A stretch of DNA of 64,000 bases, taken from the NCBI GenBank assembly GCA_029204225.1, contig MU832168.1:19654-83653 (forward strand), given 5' to 3'. The notes beneath the pieces are model-generated. The model worked only from the letters and a program-made list of their open reading frames with translations. It had not been told where the DNA came from and made no database searches. The stretch comes from Diphasiastrum complanatum (taxonomy: Eukaryota > Streptophyta > Lycopodiopsida > Lycopodiales > Lycopodiaceae). This document shows positions 34,581-52,100 of this stretch, piece after piece; position 1 is the first letter of the stretch; each line of letters begins with the position of its first letter. The translations under genes were made by a program, and so were the position numbers.

Positions 34581-36949
34581 TTTGTCTTGAGTTTTTATGA
34601 TTGGAATGCTTGTGTAAAAGTACTTCACTCTCTATTTACAGACCATACTAGTACTATCCTCCACATGTGTGAGACCGCTCTTCATAGTTTTTAATCATTT
34701 GATCCATTGCTCTTGATAAAATCATAGTGTAATGCATCTAGATCAAGATCTAACACTTAGAACTTGATAGATCATTGGATTAGGCAATCAATAACTCTTA
34801 ATGATTGTTTTGTAAAATCATACTTGTCCTTTTTTTTTTAAACTGACACCTACACATACTAGCTCCTACATGGTCATTCCTTCTCTTGGGATTCACCATG
34901 AGGCTCACATGATTTTGAACTATTATCCTAGCTAGTATTTCTCGGCTCTCATTCTCGTCTCTCTTCTTCCTCAGGGACCTCCTCGGTCTAGAGTGAGAGG
35001 TGCTCTTTAGAATATCTTGGCTCGGCATCTTGGGGATTCCTCGAAATCAGCCGACGTCATCCTCCCCGAATCTGTCGTAGGACCCATTGCAACACATATG
35101 GAATGACGTCATTTCAACTTTCGCATTGGCGCTTGGAAAAGCGTGGATCTTCTTTCTCTTGCATAAAACCAAATGCTTATTCGTCGCAAAATTGTTTCAC
35201 AAAACTGAGATGTCTCAATGGCTTTTACATTCCCGCCCGCTTGAGAACCTCCTACAAGTCCTGCTCACCTTGTCGCCTCGCGGATTGTTTTCTCATGCCC
35301 ATTTTCCTTCCTAGGGCTTCAAATACTTGGAAACATAATTTGTTTTTGAAGGGTAATGGCCCCAGTAGTCTCGCACCTTATGGATGAATCCGAATTCCTG
35401 CTAGTCTTCCACCAGCATGACATAGAGAGAGGACATGAAGGCCGCTCTATAATAGAGTCGGGCCATCATCTGGGGGTCATCTTCTGATTGGAGGGCTATG
35501 TTGGTCTAAGCCTTGATCCTAGAAGCGGATCATGAGAAAGGCTATGGATCTGCAATACTCGGCACTTTCTCGCACGCATAAGTCGGCACTGGACTTATAT
35601 CTGTGGCCAAAATCCAGTAGTTGCATCCTCAGGTCATCGATCGATGAGCTTTCTAAAACCCCCGGGATAACCGGCCAGTTGACATCTTCACTACGTGGTC
35701 GCTCTGTTGGCCATGGGTTTCTTCTTTTGATCGGCATATAATAGGGGTCAACCCTCTTCCAGGGTGGTGCCCTTAGATACTCGTGCAGCCTCCTGCTATC
35801 CTTTACGACTTTAATTCGCCATTCTGGCTACGGTTGCAAAGCGACAATGATCTCAGTCCTCGTGGAATATTGATCTTGATCGATGTCGTCTTTTCTGCCC
35901 CTCATCGGAGGTATTTTCTCTCGAACCTTTCTGATTCCCGTGTATCGGCCATCTGGGGGGGTTGCTTTTTGCTATTGTTGTGGCTTTGTCAAATATTCAT
36001 CCAACGCCTTGGCACCTGCATTTTCCTGGACCTTTCACTTGTTGAGCTCAACAGTCACTTCGGCAGAAAAGTGACTGCCACCAATGCCTCATGTGTCTAA
36101 GAAATCATAGGTCGTATCTCATATTCATAAACGCATCAATGTGTAATATTGTCAGCACCCCTTTTATACAACTGTCTGTGGCGATAAGTTGAAAAGGTCC
36201 GCCTTTATCAAAGATTTTCTTTTGGCTACTGTATTTTCTTTTAGCCTGCCAGTTGTAAGGAACTGAGTGATTTCCTCAGCCCATAGTGGAGTGGCATCAA
36301 TCTAGAAAAGACATGCATCAAGTAAATCATCGTTGACTGGTGCATCAGCTTTTTCAACATTTTGATGTTTCGCCATAAACATCACAAGCGTTCTCAAAGA
36401 CTTGTAAAAATCTCTGAGGGGTCCGAATGACCATCGTACTTAGGGAGATCTAGTTTTGGTGTGCGTTTTTCAGTATGAGGTCCATGGTTGGTAGAAGCCC
36501 CATTTAGGTGAGCTCTTGCGTGAGAAGACTTGGCAGCATGAAAATGTGGTCAGTCATATGAAGGTTCGGCCCTAGTGGGTTCCCATCTCTTGAATGGGTT
36601 TGTGGATGGCTCATGTATTTGGGATTTCATTCGAGGGTACCGATTGTGTCTAGCTTGCTCAGTGGAAGGTGACACCATCTCGGGCTGATAATCATCTGTC
36701 AAATTGGGACCGTAAGGACGATCCATGTGTAATGTCAGAAGGATCTTGGTGGCTATGTGGTTGGGGTTTTTTTTTGTTTTATGATTATTATTATTTTTTG
36801 TTTTTTTTTTAAGGGTTTGAATGTAAACTGGAGAAAAGGTACAGTGCTCAGAGTATTGTGACTGGCGTGGAACCAAATTGCACAGTATCCAGGTGAGTCA
36901 TAGTCAAAGGAATTTGGCTACAAGTCTAGTCAAAGATTGAGTAGACTTT
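34581..36949. other. unassigned region, partly G/C-rich, possible old retroelement on the minus strand
   Basis: From about 34980 to 36100 the base composition is clearly richer in G and C than the flanks. Several short minus-strand frames run in succession (for example 34798-35028 and 35519-35737), rich in Arg, Pro and Trp, like a decayed gag. I recognise no domain. 36100-36940 shows nothing except T-runs near 36770-36810. Confidence 0.35.
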
Positions 36950-37340
36950 CAAGTAGGTGCTCGGCTCGATCGAGATGCCAAGGCCGAAGGCTCGATCGAG
37001 ATTGGATGTCAGGACTTGGTCGAGATTGGATGTCAGGACTCGGTCGAGACTTGATGTCAGGACTCGGTCGAGAAGTCAATGTAATGAATCGGTTGAGATT
37101 TGACAAGTGGACTCAGTCGAGATGACACTACAATGACTCGGTTGAGATGAGATTGAGATTGTTCGGTCGAGAGTGGACTGAGAAGACTTGGTCGAGATCG
37201 GACTGAGAGGACTCGGGGTTGAAATCGACGGACTGAGAGGACTCGTCGGTCGAGATCGGACTGAGAAGACTCGATCGAGATCTGACAGGTAGGACCCAGT
37301 TGAGATTTGTAACCCAGGAGTCGGTCGAGATGGTTAGTCA
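36950..37340. repeat. minisatellite built on ACTCGGTCGAGAT
   Basis: About 15 degenerate units of 22-28 bp, each with a core ACTCGGTCGAGA followed by TTGGATGTCAGG, TGAGAGG or similar. The first four units (36985-37075) are the most alike. Confidence 0.88.
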
Positions 37341-37599
37341 GGAAGATCAACTCCTATGATAAGCTACTGGTATTTTCTAGATATGTACACACATGGGAAC
37401 AATCTCTCACACGTTGGAATCATCCTCATTCACATGGAAATCCTTGATCAACATGTAAAATGGTGACAAATGGCAATTTCATACTCGACTAGCTTTTCAC
37501 TAGTTGATACTTGTGTTAATCAAGACATTTTCTATCTAACTAAAAATGAATGCATTCATCATGCACTTCCAAATGGATTCACAATCACAATCTGCTCTA

Positions 37600-38755
37600 A
37601 TGGTAGACAAACTCGATGTTTCGAATTACCATTTGTGAAATTCAAAATGAGGGTAGTACCGATGGCCAAGGAATTGCGGGAAATGGTCGTTGGAACCAAA
37701 CTACTTCCCAATGTCAATGAGCAAGCCATTTCTAAATGCTTCTTGGTTTTCAAGGGGAGGTTCGAACTTGGGACCAAAGAGACTTTGGATGCCAAGCTAA
37801 CCAACTGAGCCATTTGTAAATGGAAGCTCAAGGATGGCAAGGCATTTGTCTTGATCACCCTTAATATCTTCGACACACAGATTGGCCATATCAAACAAGC
37901 CCAATCTTTGAAAGAGGTTTGGGACATATTGAGTACACTATGTGAAGTGAGAGATGTCACTTCAAAGCTGCATTTGAGGAGAAAGTTCTTCTCACTCATA
38001 ATGTTAAAAGGTGATTTTGTTCAGAATCACATTAATCCATTCAAGACTCTATTGGAGCAAATGGCAGCAGTAGGTTCAATGTCGAAGACTCTGACGGTGT
38101 AATGACCTTATTCTCTAGCCTGCCATCCTCATATAAAAATTGGGTGATGATGATTTCCACACACTCAGATATTACATTGTCTAGAATCATAATCATGATG
38201 CTACATGAGGAGACAAGAAGGAATGGAGCATCTTCGTCCTCTATCAGTGACCCGCAGGCATTATTCTCAAAGAAGAACACAAGGAAACAACAAAAGAAGA
38301 AGGCTATCAGACAAACCAACAGCAATCAAACAAACCAACGGCAATCAGAAACAGTCACAAAAGACTCTAAATCTACAATCTGCTCGGAACAAGAAGAGAC
38401 TTTACTGCAAGAGGACGAACCATGAAATCCAGGATTGTTGGATCTTGAAGTTCAACAATGACAAGAAGAAGCATTCGGAGCCAATACAGCCAACACGAAG
38501 CAGAAAGTCCAAGAAGACGACGACGAGCAAGAGGCCTTCATGGTGAACCATCACCATGTCGAACAATCGGAGGAGTGGTTCCTCGATTCTGGAGCAATGC
38601 AACACATGGCAAGCCATCAAGAATGGTTTATCGATTATTCATCCTACAACACTAAGAAGTTTGTTCACCTTGGAGATAGCAGCTCACACAAAATCGAAGC
38701 TGAAGGTACTGTAAAACTGAATTTTCGTAATGGACTGTCATTGTACCGTAAAAGG
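37600..38755 (+). pseudogene. copia gag-protease fragment of a second lineage
   Basis: Broken frames read a gag/UBN2-type segment (QAQSLKEVWDILSTLCEV, LHLRRKFFSLIM, ITLSRIIIMMLHEETRR), a Lys/Gln-rich linker, and a knuckle reading LYCKRTNHEIQDCW, which lacks the first Cys pair member. The protease motif WFLDSGAMQHMASHQEWF is at about 38575-38630. Stops and shifts occur at 37808, 38100 and 38425. Sequence similarity to the other copia gags in the window is low, so this is a different lineage. No LTR or pol was found. Confidence 0.8.
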
Positions 38756-44084
<5,329 letters not shown>

Positions 44085-44594
44085 CTATCTAGCTCTTAGT
44101 CGCTCTCTCTCTCTGAGGCAATCTCTTTCTCGATCCCGATCCCTCTCTCTCTCACGATCTCTATCTCCGGAACGACTTTTTTCTTTATCCCATTGTCGTT
44201 CCCTGCTTTTACCTCTTTCAAAATTGCCACGATCTAAATCATTGGATCTGTCCCTCTCACCATATCGATCTCGCTCTCTTCCTCTCTCTCGAACTCTATC
44301 TTTTTCATGATCATACTCCTGGTCATAATCCCTCGGAAACTGATATCCATTATACTCGTCTCGATCTTGACTTCTATCTCGACTTCCTTCCCTATCTGCA
44401 TAAAACTCTCTGCTTCTATCTTTACCTTTATCCCTCTTCTCCTTTTCTACTACACCGAGCTCCTCAATATCCCAGCCAGCTTTACCCATGCCAGGTGCTG
44501 TCTGCTGGTTTTGTCCTATAGCCTCTCCTTGCTTTGCTTTTATCCGAAACTTCTTCTTCAAATTGCCAAACTCATCGTACATTTCCCCATCATC
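44085..44594 (-). CDS. TAF15: TAF15-like exon 7 (last coding exon)
   Basis: The acceptor TTTTGCAG ends at 44595. The exon reads DDGEMYDEFGNLKKKFR, then a Gln/Gly segment, a KAGWDIEELG block and about 105 residues of Arg/Asp/Glu/Ser repeats (RDRERERDRDRERD), to a TAG at 44085-44087. It encodes residues 286-454. The charged tail is likely disordered and resembles RD/RS-type spliceosomal tails. The CT-rich plus strand here is the coding shadow of these Arg/Glu codons. Confidence 0.93.
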   Translation of the reverse strand, partial: DDGEMYDEFGNLKKKFRIKAKQGEAIGQNQQTAPGMGKAGWDIEELGVVEKEKRDKGKDRSREFYADREGSRDRSQDRDEYNGYQFPRDYDQEYDHEKDRVRERGRERDRYGERDRSNDLDRGNFERGKSRERQWDKEKSRSGDRDRERERDRDRERDCLRERERLRAR

Positions 44595-47500
44595 CTGCAA
44601 AACAAAATCATCAACACTTGTACACTGCATAGAAGTCAAACAGAAACATTGTAAATATCTGCTTTGGCCTGAATTTGAAACAGCAACCAGTTTGGACCTT
44701 GTCTCCACGCTATTATATGATATATTTAACAGCAGGCCTTAAATTCTGGGTCTTGGGCCCATAAATATTATTTTGCATTTGGACACTAGCAGCTGGTCAC
44801 AGTGGATCAAGGTAGTGAGTGTGGCCCGTGGGTCACAGCCTTTGCCTACCCTCATTCTAGCTTGTTGATTGTTTGGAGACATGCAAGCAAGTGGTCATCA
44901 CCCACATTTGTTGTTTGGTTGCTGTTATTTTCCAGAGAGTTCAAAGTTAGAATCATGGAGGAATCATCTCATTTATATTCTATTTGGTTCTTCATGTTCT
45001 AACTTCTAATTACTTCTTGACATGCAAAATTGATGTAAGGAATAGTGAAGCATCCCATGTGGACACTATTCTCTATATCAATTATGAAAGCTACTATAGA
45101 ACCATCGAAAGGAGGTCTACATTTAGGATGAAGATCATTCTAAAGTTGGATCAAAGTAGTATGGCTAAATCTATGCTAAAACTAGTTGAAGAGGGAGTGT
45201 GAGAATTTGTCAACTAGTTTGCTATTTTGGACATATTTGTTTATTTGACAATTGAGGCCAATTTTCATATTAGACTTAGAGTTTGACTTTTCAAAGTTAT
45301 ATTAGTCTAAAAGCATTTGAATTACCACTTTTAGAAGTGAGGGAAAAAGCTATGATCAGTTTAATTTAGATTATTATTATCAGTGTGATGCTTTACACAA
45401 TTTACAGTATTCTCCTATTCTTTGTATTATGTGGTGCAAATTGTGTTACTGTGATGTTGACATAAAGTACTTTTCTAGCAGAAAGGTTTGATGCATATGA
45501 TTATGAAAAGTAAAGACAATATCAAGGCCGTTAATTCATTTGATCCCTCAAAAATTATTATTCATATGCCCATTTACGACGAAGACCTCATTATTTGTTA
45601 AAGGGTATGACTAAGGAAGATCACTCGCAGCACTTTACACTCAATAATTTGTATGGTCTTGATCCCTTTGTGGGATGGCTTCTTTTAAGGAAAGCCAGCA
45701 CACAAGCATGTTGTTGATTGTATTGTAATTTTGGTTGGAGATTGCTATATTATCATAAATTTGTTGTCTACTATTTTTACATGACACTTTGATTGTAACT
45801 TGCTATCATATTACTATTCTCATAAAGAGCTATTGGTCGTTTTCTTGTGTTTAGGCTTTGTTTTGGGGAAGAACTCCTGTACTTTGTTTCTGGCTTTAAG
45901 TTTATGTATATCAGTCACTTTCCATATTGTTTGCAACTATAAATTTGATGTCTTAATAATACAATAGGTAAGTCACACACGTGGTGAACCAAGCAAGCAT
46001 GAATCTCAATTTTTATTGAATAGCTTCAAAGCACAATGTCTTTGATAGCTGTCCTCACAAGATCTTTACTCACTCATAGTATGACAGCACGCATACAAAA
46101 CCAGCTACTCTACCTCGAAATTTGGGCCCTATTTATGGTCTTACATCAAGGTAGGAGCTTATGGAACTCATGGACCTATGTGCCACATGTCATAATGTAG
46201 TAAACAAAAATTAATAATCAGTTTCCTTGAGACATTGATGAAACATGACTAGCAGCTGGAATTAAGTACGATACTCACATTTAATCCATGAAATATATTA
46301 CATGGGGGGTACAAGATAGAAATTATATTCCCAAAAACATTCCTCCCTATTCATAACAAGGAATTTTATCATTGTGAGTAGCTAGAGGTAGGCCGCCAAA
46401 AAATCCATTTTGATTTTGTACTTCTTAGTGGACTTCTATGGCACTTTTTATATCATTAGTGGACTCTTATTGCACTTAGCAGAAATCTTGATTCAAGTGT
46501 GTAAAATTCAGCTTCTTGAAGGTTTTTACACTTGCCTTTTTCACACTTTTTGTTTCCTTTTTTAGATCTGTTTGTACATAGTTCTTCTTTTTGTCCTTTT
46601 ATTCCATTTTACAGCTCCTGATTCCAACGTCTGTTAATGGTGCTAGATTTGCTATCTTTAGTAACCAAAGATCAAATTCAAATTTTCAGCAATTTGACAC
46701 CATCTTTTTCGTATTTTGCTTTTATCATTTTATTTTTACTTTTGACGTTGATGTTCCTCCTATAGTAGGATGCTTTTCTTAAACCACATATATACAGAAT
46801 CCAATATCTAAAGGTTACCTGATATTTCAAGTTTTCATTAGCTAATAACGACACTCCATCCTGGTCATACTTCTTGGAATTGTTTTCTGAAACTTTTACA
46901 TCACTATTCATCCTACACTAGTGTCCTTGTGCCTCATATTACAACTTGTCATTCTAATATCTAAACATAGAAAACTGGGAGTTTTAATTTCAGGGGTTTT
47001 TGACATTGCATCTCTTTCGTCTCTAGGCATACCTTTTCAATATCGCTTTATCTGAAAACTCCTCCCTATAGTAGGTCATTGGAGTATTTATTTGATTAGA
47101 TATCTAAAACTTGGGACATTGCAGTTTCCATACTCAGCAATTGTGATGCTCTCATTTAAGTAAGAATTTGCCATCGTTTCAGAAAGGTTGGAAAGACAAT
47201 GGGATGAGAGGTTAGCTCAAGACTAAAGCCAATGGGATGAGAAGTTGACTCAGGACCCGGCGATGATGGGAGAGGATGGCTACGGTCCCAAACAATGGCA
47301 TTATTCATCCTGCTGCTTTTGGTCCTGCTCTTACATCTACAGCTGAGGCATGAGGCACCAACACAGGTATCTAGCACATGTTTCTGATATATATGAGGTA
47401 TAGGATCAGCATGATGAGACACATGAGGTAAGGATGCAACTTTCTGACACATATGAGATAAAGGACCAGCATGATAAGACACCTGGTTCAAAGCTCAAGC

Positions 47501-49111
47501 ACCATGTATGTGTTCGGCTACATGGATCATGATTCATTGCCATGACGAAACTTACACATGACACTGTTCAAGCAATATTTGAGCAACTACTGTACTTGTA
47601 CGGCAGATCTACTCAAAGCTAACCTCCTACAAATGATCTTAATTGGTAATTCATACTACAGTCTTCTTTACAGTACACTGCCACTCTTAGCTCTTTCTGT
47701 ATCTAGAACCAACTTGTATACAGTTCCTTTTTTCAAGGTTCACTTCGATTCTCTTGGGATCCTCAGAGCCATATGCTACTTTCACTACTTCTATAACCTT
47801 CATCATCTTTGTGGCAGGCTTGGGGTCTATGCATATTTTCCAGGCACACTTCTTGCTAATAGTACATGCTATTATACGACTCACTTGGAATGCTCTATAC
47901 GTTGAGGATGATGATCTACTACCAATTCTGGAAATATGTAGCACTCCTAGTCTATACAATTAGCTTGGAGTTTTTTGTGAGTCGTCCCGCTATTCCATTA
48001 AGGCGGCAGTTGTCATATGGACCACGGGGTCTCAATAAATGCAGCAGACTTTCTGAGTATGCTTTGTTATATCGTTCATTTTAAACAGGATTCCTGGACC
48101 AGTCATAGTGGTGATTAAAGACAACAGGTATCTGTTGATGGATCCGATGTTTTTGGCTGCAACTTTTCATTCTACAGTACATACTGTCCATGGTATTATG
48201 TTTTTGCTTTTCAGGTTTTTCTTCACCATAATATTTGGCAGTGACTTCTTTCATATATTCACTTTTGCATTATATTCTATTTTCTGGCATCAACATTTTC
48301 TAAAACTGGCACTAAGATAATACCCTTTCGAGAAGGGGAGTTGTCAACACATTAGTAGCAATTAGTCAGGCTGGAGCACCAGATTTGATTGTATATTATT
48401 ACTTGGCATTTGGACAGTAGCAATTGGTCACAATGGTAGGTCACTGACCTAGCCCTGATACAGCCCCATGAATCTACAATAGTGCTCCCCTCCTTCAATC
48501 TAGCAGGTTGACTATTTTTCAATACTTCTTAGCATTGAAGTAGTAGCTTAGTAGCTTATGATTGGTGTAGCTTAGCTTTCATGCTGCCTCAGCATACAGT
48601 TACTGATTAGCAAATTGCTTCCAGTTTGCATTAATCTTAATGACAAGTGATCCTCGGCAAAAGGTTTATACGTTTTACGGTATTCTTAAGCATTATATTT
48701 CAGCACCCCCCCCCCTTTAATGGCTATTTCTCGAGTGGAATTTCCCCACTATGACTTTCAATGTGTTTTGTCTTGGCATAATCTACTGGCAAGCTAAATG
48801 CAACTATGGCTATCGCAGTACATCAATATTGGACTCACTTAAGCAATCTGCATATCATCCAACAAACACCTCAATCACATAAACCTGCAGGCAAGCTTCG
48901 TAGTCGCCCTGTATTCAACTTCTATCGAAGACAATGCTATCGTAGTTTGTGTCTTGTTACGCCAAGAAATCGCTCCATAACCGATCTACAATCATCCTTT
49001 TCTCCTATCCAAATCCATGATCCGCAGTACCGGATCGAATCGAAATTGGGTTCAAACCCGACTGATGATTTCTGGAACCCGAGCCCCCAATTCGAGCCAT
49101 TCCACAAGCGT

Positions 49112-49187
<76 letters not shown>

Positions 49188-52100
49188 TTTATTAATGTCT
49201 TTTCCATGCCAAAAGGCATATAAGACCAAATGGAGTACATGTCAAGTATGTGAAAACCGTGGGAGCGTATATAAATGTCTCCAAGAAAAAACTATGCATA
49301 AAAGAGAAATGAACAACATAACTATAAATTACAAATTGCCAACTATCCATATAGCTGCCAGGAGTAGAGTAATATCATGTAGTGCTACTGCTGAAGAAAG
49401 ATGTGATACGAGCTGCAACATGAGGTAACATGGACCGTTGCCGACGTCGTCTAGGAGGGTGAAAACTGTGCTTTCGTAACATGGCGTGAAGTGCGAACTG
49501 CAGCATGACTATGAGTGATACATTGTCTCTGACATCGGTGAGGTGGTATGTCATCGTCATCGTCATCAGACCGTGTCCGTCCTGGTGAAGAAGGATGTAA
49601 TCTGAGCCTGAGAGCTAGGATGTGGCTGGTTAGCTGACTGGTACATATCCTGGCGCAGCAAGACCATCTCTCGTAGCATAAGTGTGACACAACGAGAGTC
49701 CTCATAACCAATCAGTGCTCTGAGTGTAGTAGGCATGTCACGGAATAGACAGTGATATCTCCCTCTAATCTCATAATATATGGGGCATCTGAAAATGAAA
49801 TGCTCCTCGGACTCTATCTCGTGAAGGGGACATAGCAAGCATAGTCTCTCCTCTCGTGGTGTACCCTGGAATCTACCTGTCTCAATAGCCAACTGATGGG
49901 AGGAGACTCTAAACTGTCCCAAAGTGAAACGGAGACCGTGTGATAGCCCAGAGGACAAATAGCGAGGTAAAACTGGAAGACCAGTGGCATCCTGCTCCAG
50001 AAAGTGAGTCCGGTAGTAGTCAGACTTAACCCCCAGCTGATGTCGCCAAGTACGGTCGAGATATGCTCTGTATAAAAAACATCTAATATACTGGTGTGTA
50101 CCCAAAGGGAGATCAGTGATAGTGATACCAAATACTTCCATGAGAAAGTGTGATGCCTGAGAGAAGCATGATAGCCTGTATCCCTGAGTCTGAAGGTGAT
50201 GAGAGGACACGAGTGCAATCCGCGTATACCGCTTTTCTGTATCAGGAAGTGCCTAAGCTCTCTGGATGTACGTGATGAGCTGGAAGGCTGCCTCAATCTG
50301 AATAGGGGGGGTGGCAAACTCCGCAAGGATGATCTCATGTGGAACCGAGGGCTTCGCTCGAATCATGCGAGCTAACATGGTGGTCTATAGGCGTGAAATG
50401 CTGGACCAATGTGAGGATGATAGTCCTGTACACCATATTTCTGCCGCATACAATGCTGAGGGGGTGATGATGGTGTCAAACAGTCTGCACTTACTCGGGG
50501 CATCTCGAATAGACTTACGGAAGCAGAGTCTCTCCAGCTGGACTAGGGAAGAGTGGCCCTTCCCAAGTCTAGAAGTAGCCGCCTGTCTCATACTGAAGGT
50601 AGGACCAGAGAAGAGCACACCCAAGTAAGTGTATGAAGAGACCACCTCTAGGGGCTGTTCGTCAAAGGTAAGCTCCTAGCGCTGCATGAAGGCCCGAGAG
50701 GTATTGAAGACCATAACTCTTGTCTTCGAGAGATTCACCCCTAGACCCCACTGAGTGCAAAAGGTGTGTAAACAGTCCAACTGTCCCTGTAATCCCTCTC
50801 TGGTACGGGAGACTAGTACCACATCATCCGCATAGAGAAGGATGGCAATCAGAATGTCGCCAAGCCGACAACCGTCCCCTCCGCACTGAGAGATGACCTG
50901 CTAGCTTGTCAATATATAATCCAAAGAGAACTGGTGAGAGAGAGCATCCCTGCTTAACCCCGATAGTACTCCAGATCTGCTCAGATATGCCACTACCATG
51001 ACGGAAGCAACCCAAAACCCTCTCATAGAGAGCCATGACAGCTAGGATAATATCTGTAGAGAAACCCAGGTCTCGGACTCTCTGGATAAGTAAGGAGCGT
51101 GGGACCAAATCAAAGGCTTTCCTGAAGTCCACAAAACAACAGTAAACCTTTTCTCTCCTGTGTCTAGCTTTCTCAATCAAGGCTCGAAGTGTGAATATGT
51201 GATCTGTAGTGGAATAATGTGCGCGGAACCCTGCCTGACCCAAAGCATGTAATCCCCTGGACTCTGCCTCTGAGCTAACTGCAAACTGGAGGATGGTGCC
51301 ATATAGCTTCGCGAGAACGTGGCCAATCATAATAGTGCGGTAATTACCAGATACCATGGGGTCACCATTTTTATGGATAGGATGTATGATGTTGGTGCAC
51401 CAAGAGGATGGGAAGCCCTCAACAACGGCATGGTTAAGGAGAGTGGATAAGGTAGGGGCAAGAGTATCGGAGGCGTGAATCAATAGCTCAGATTCAAGGT
51501 CTTCAATGTCCCTGGTGCGGTGAGTTTTCAACTTTTTGATTGCTGCCCGAACCAGGTCAGGGTGAAAAAGGTGAAGTCTGAAGATCGAGGAGAGTGTTAG
51601 AAGTAATAAATGATAATGATAGTTTCTCATAGGTTACTTTGACCCAAAAGGTCGAGACTTGTGTAACCATGGGTTAGGTTTATTATTTAAACTATGTTAA
51701 GGAACCCTATCTTGACTTTTGGGGGTGCCCTATAATTAGTAGTGGGTCTTGGAAGGTTCTAGAACTTAGAGTTTGGAAGAGTCTAGGCCCTTGGAAGGCC
51801 CATTTATATGTACTCTTTGTTCATTTGTAATTCATTCCCTTTCAAGCATTGCTACTACTTTCTCTCTCCTTGAGGGCACCTAACCCTCTCCCTCTTCTTC
51901 TTCTTCCTCTTTTTCTTCTTCTTGTATATGGAGATTGAATGTTAGAAGGATCTTGGCACTTTGATTTCCTACATGGTATCAGAGCCATGGATCTTCTATG
52001 CTTGATTTAGGGCGCCCTACCAAAAGAGATCGTCTTCACTTAGGGATCACAAAAATTCAGCACCTTTGCTGATTTTTTGGAGTGAAGATCCGTTTTTTGA

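Noticed and set aside
29195-37340. Minisatellites as a CRISPR array
   Set aside because: Units are degenerate and contiguous with no unique spacers, and this is eukaryotic DNA.
44307-44742. Plus-strand frames opposite the last TAF15 exon
   Set aside because: They are antisense shadows of the Arg/Glu-rich coding exon.
47687-47963. Overlapping frames on both strands near 47.7-47.96 kb as a host exon
   Set aside because: No recognisable domain and no clear splice sites; left as unassigned intron sequence.
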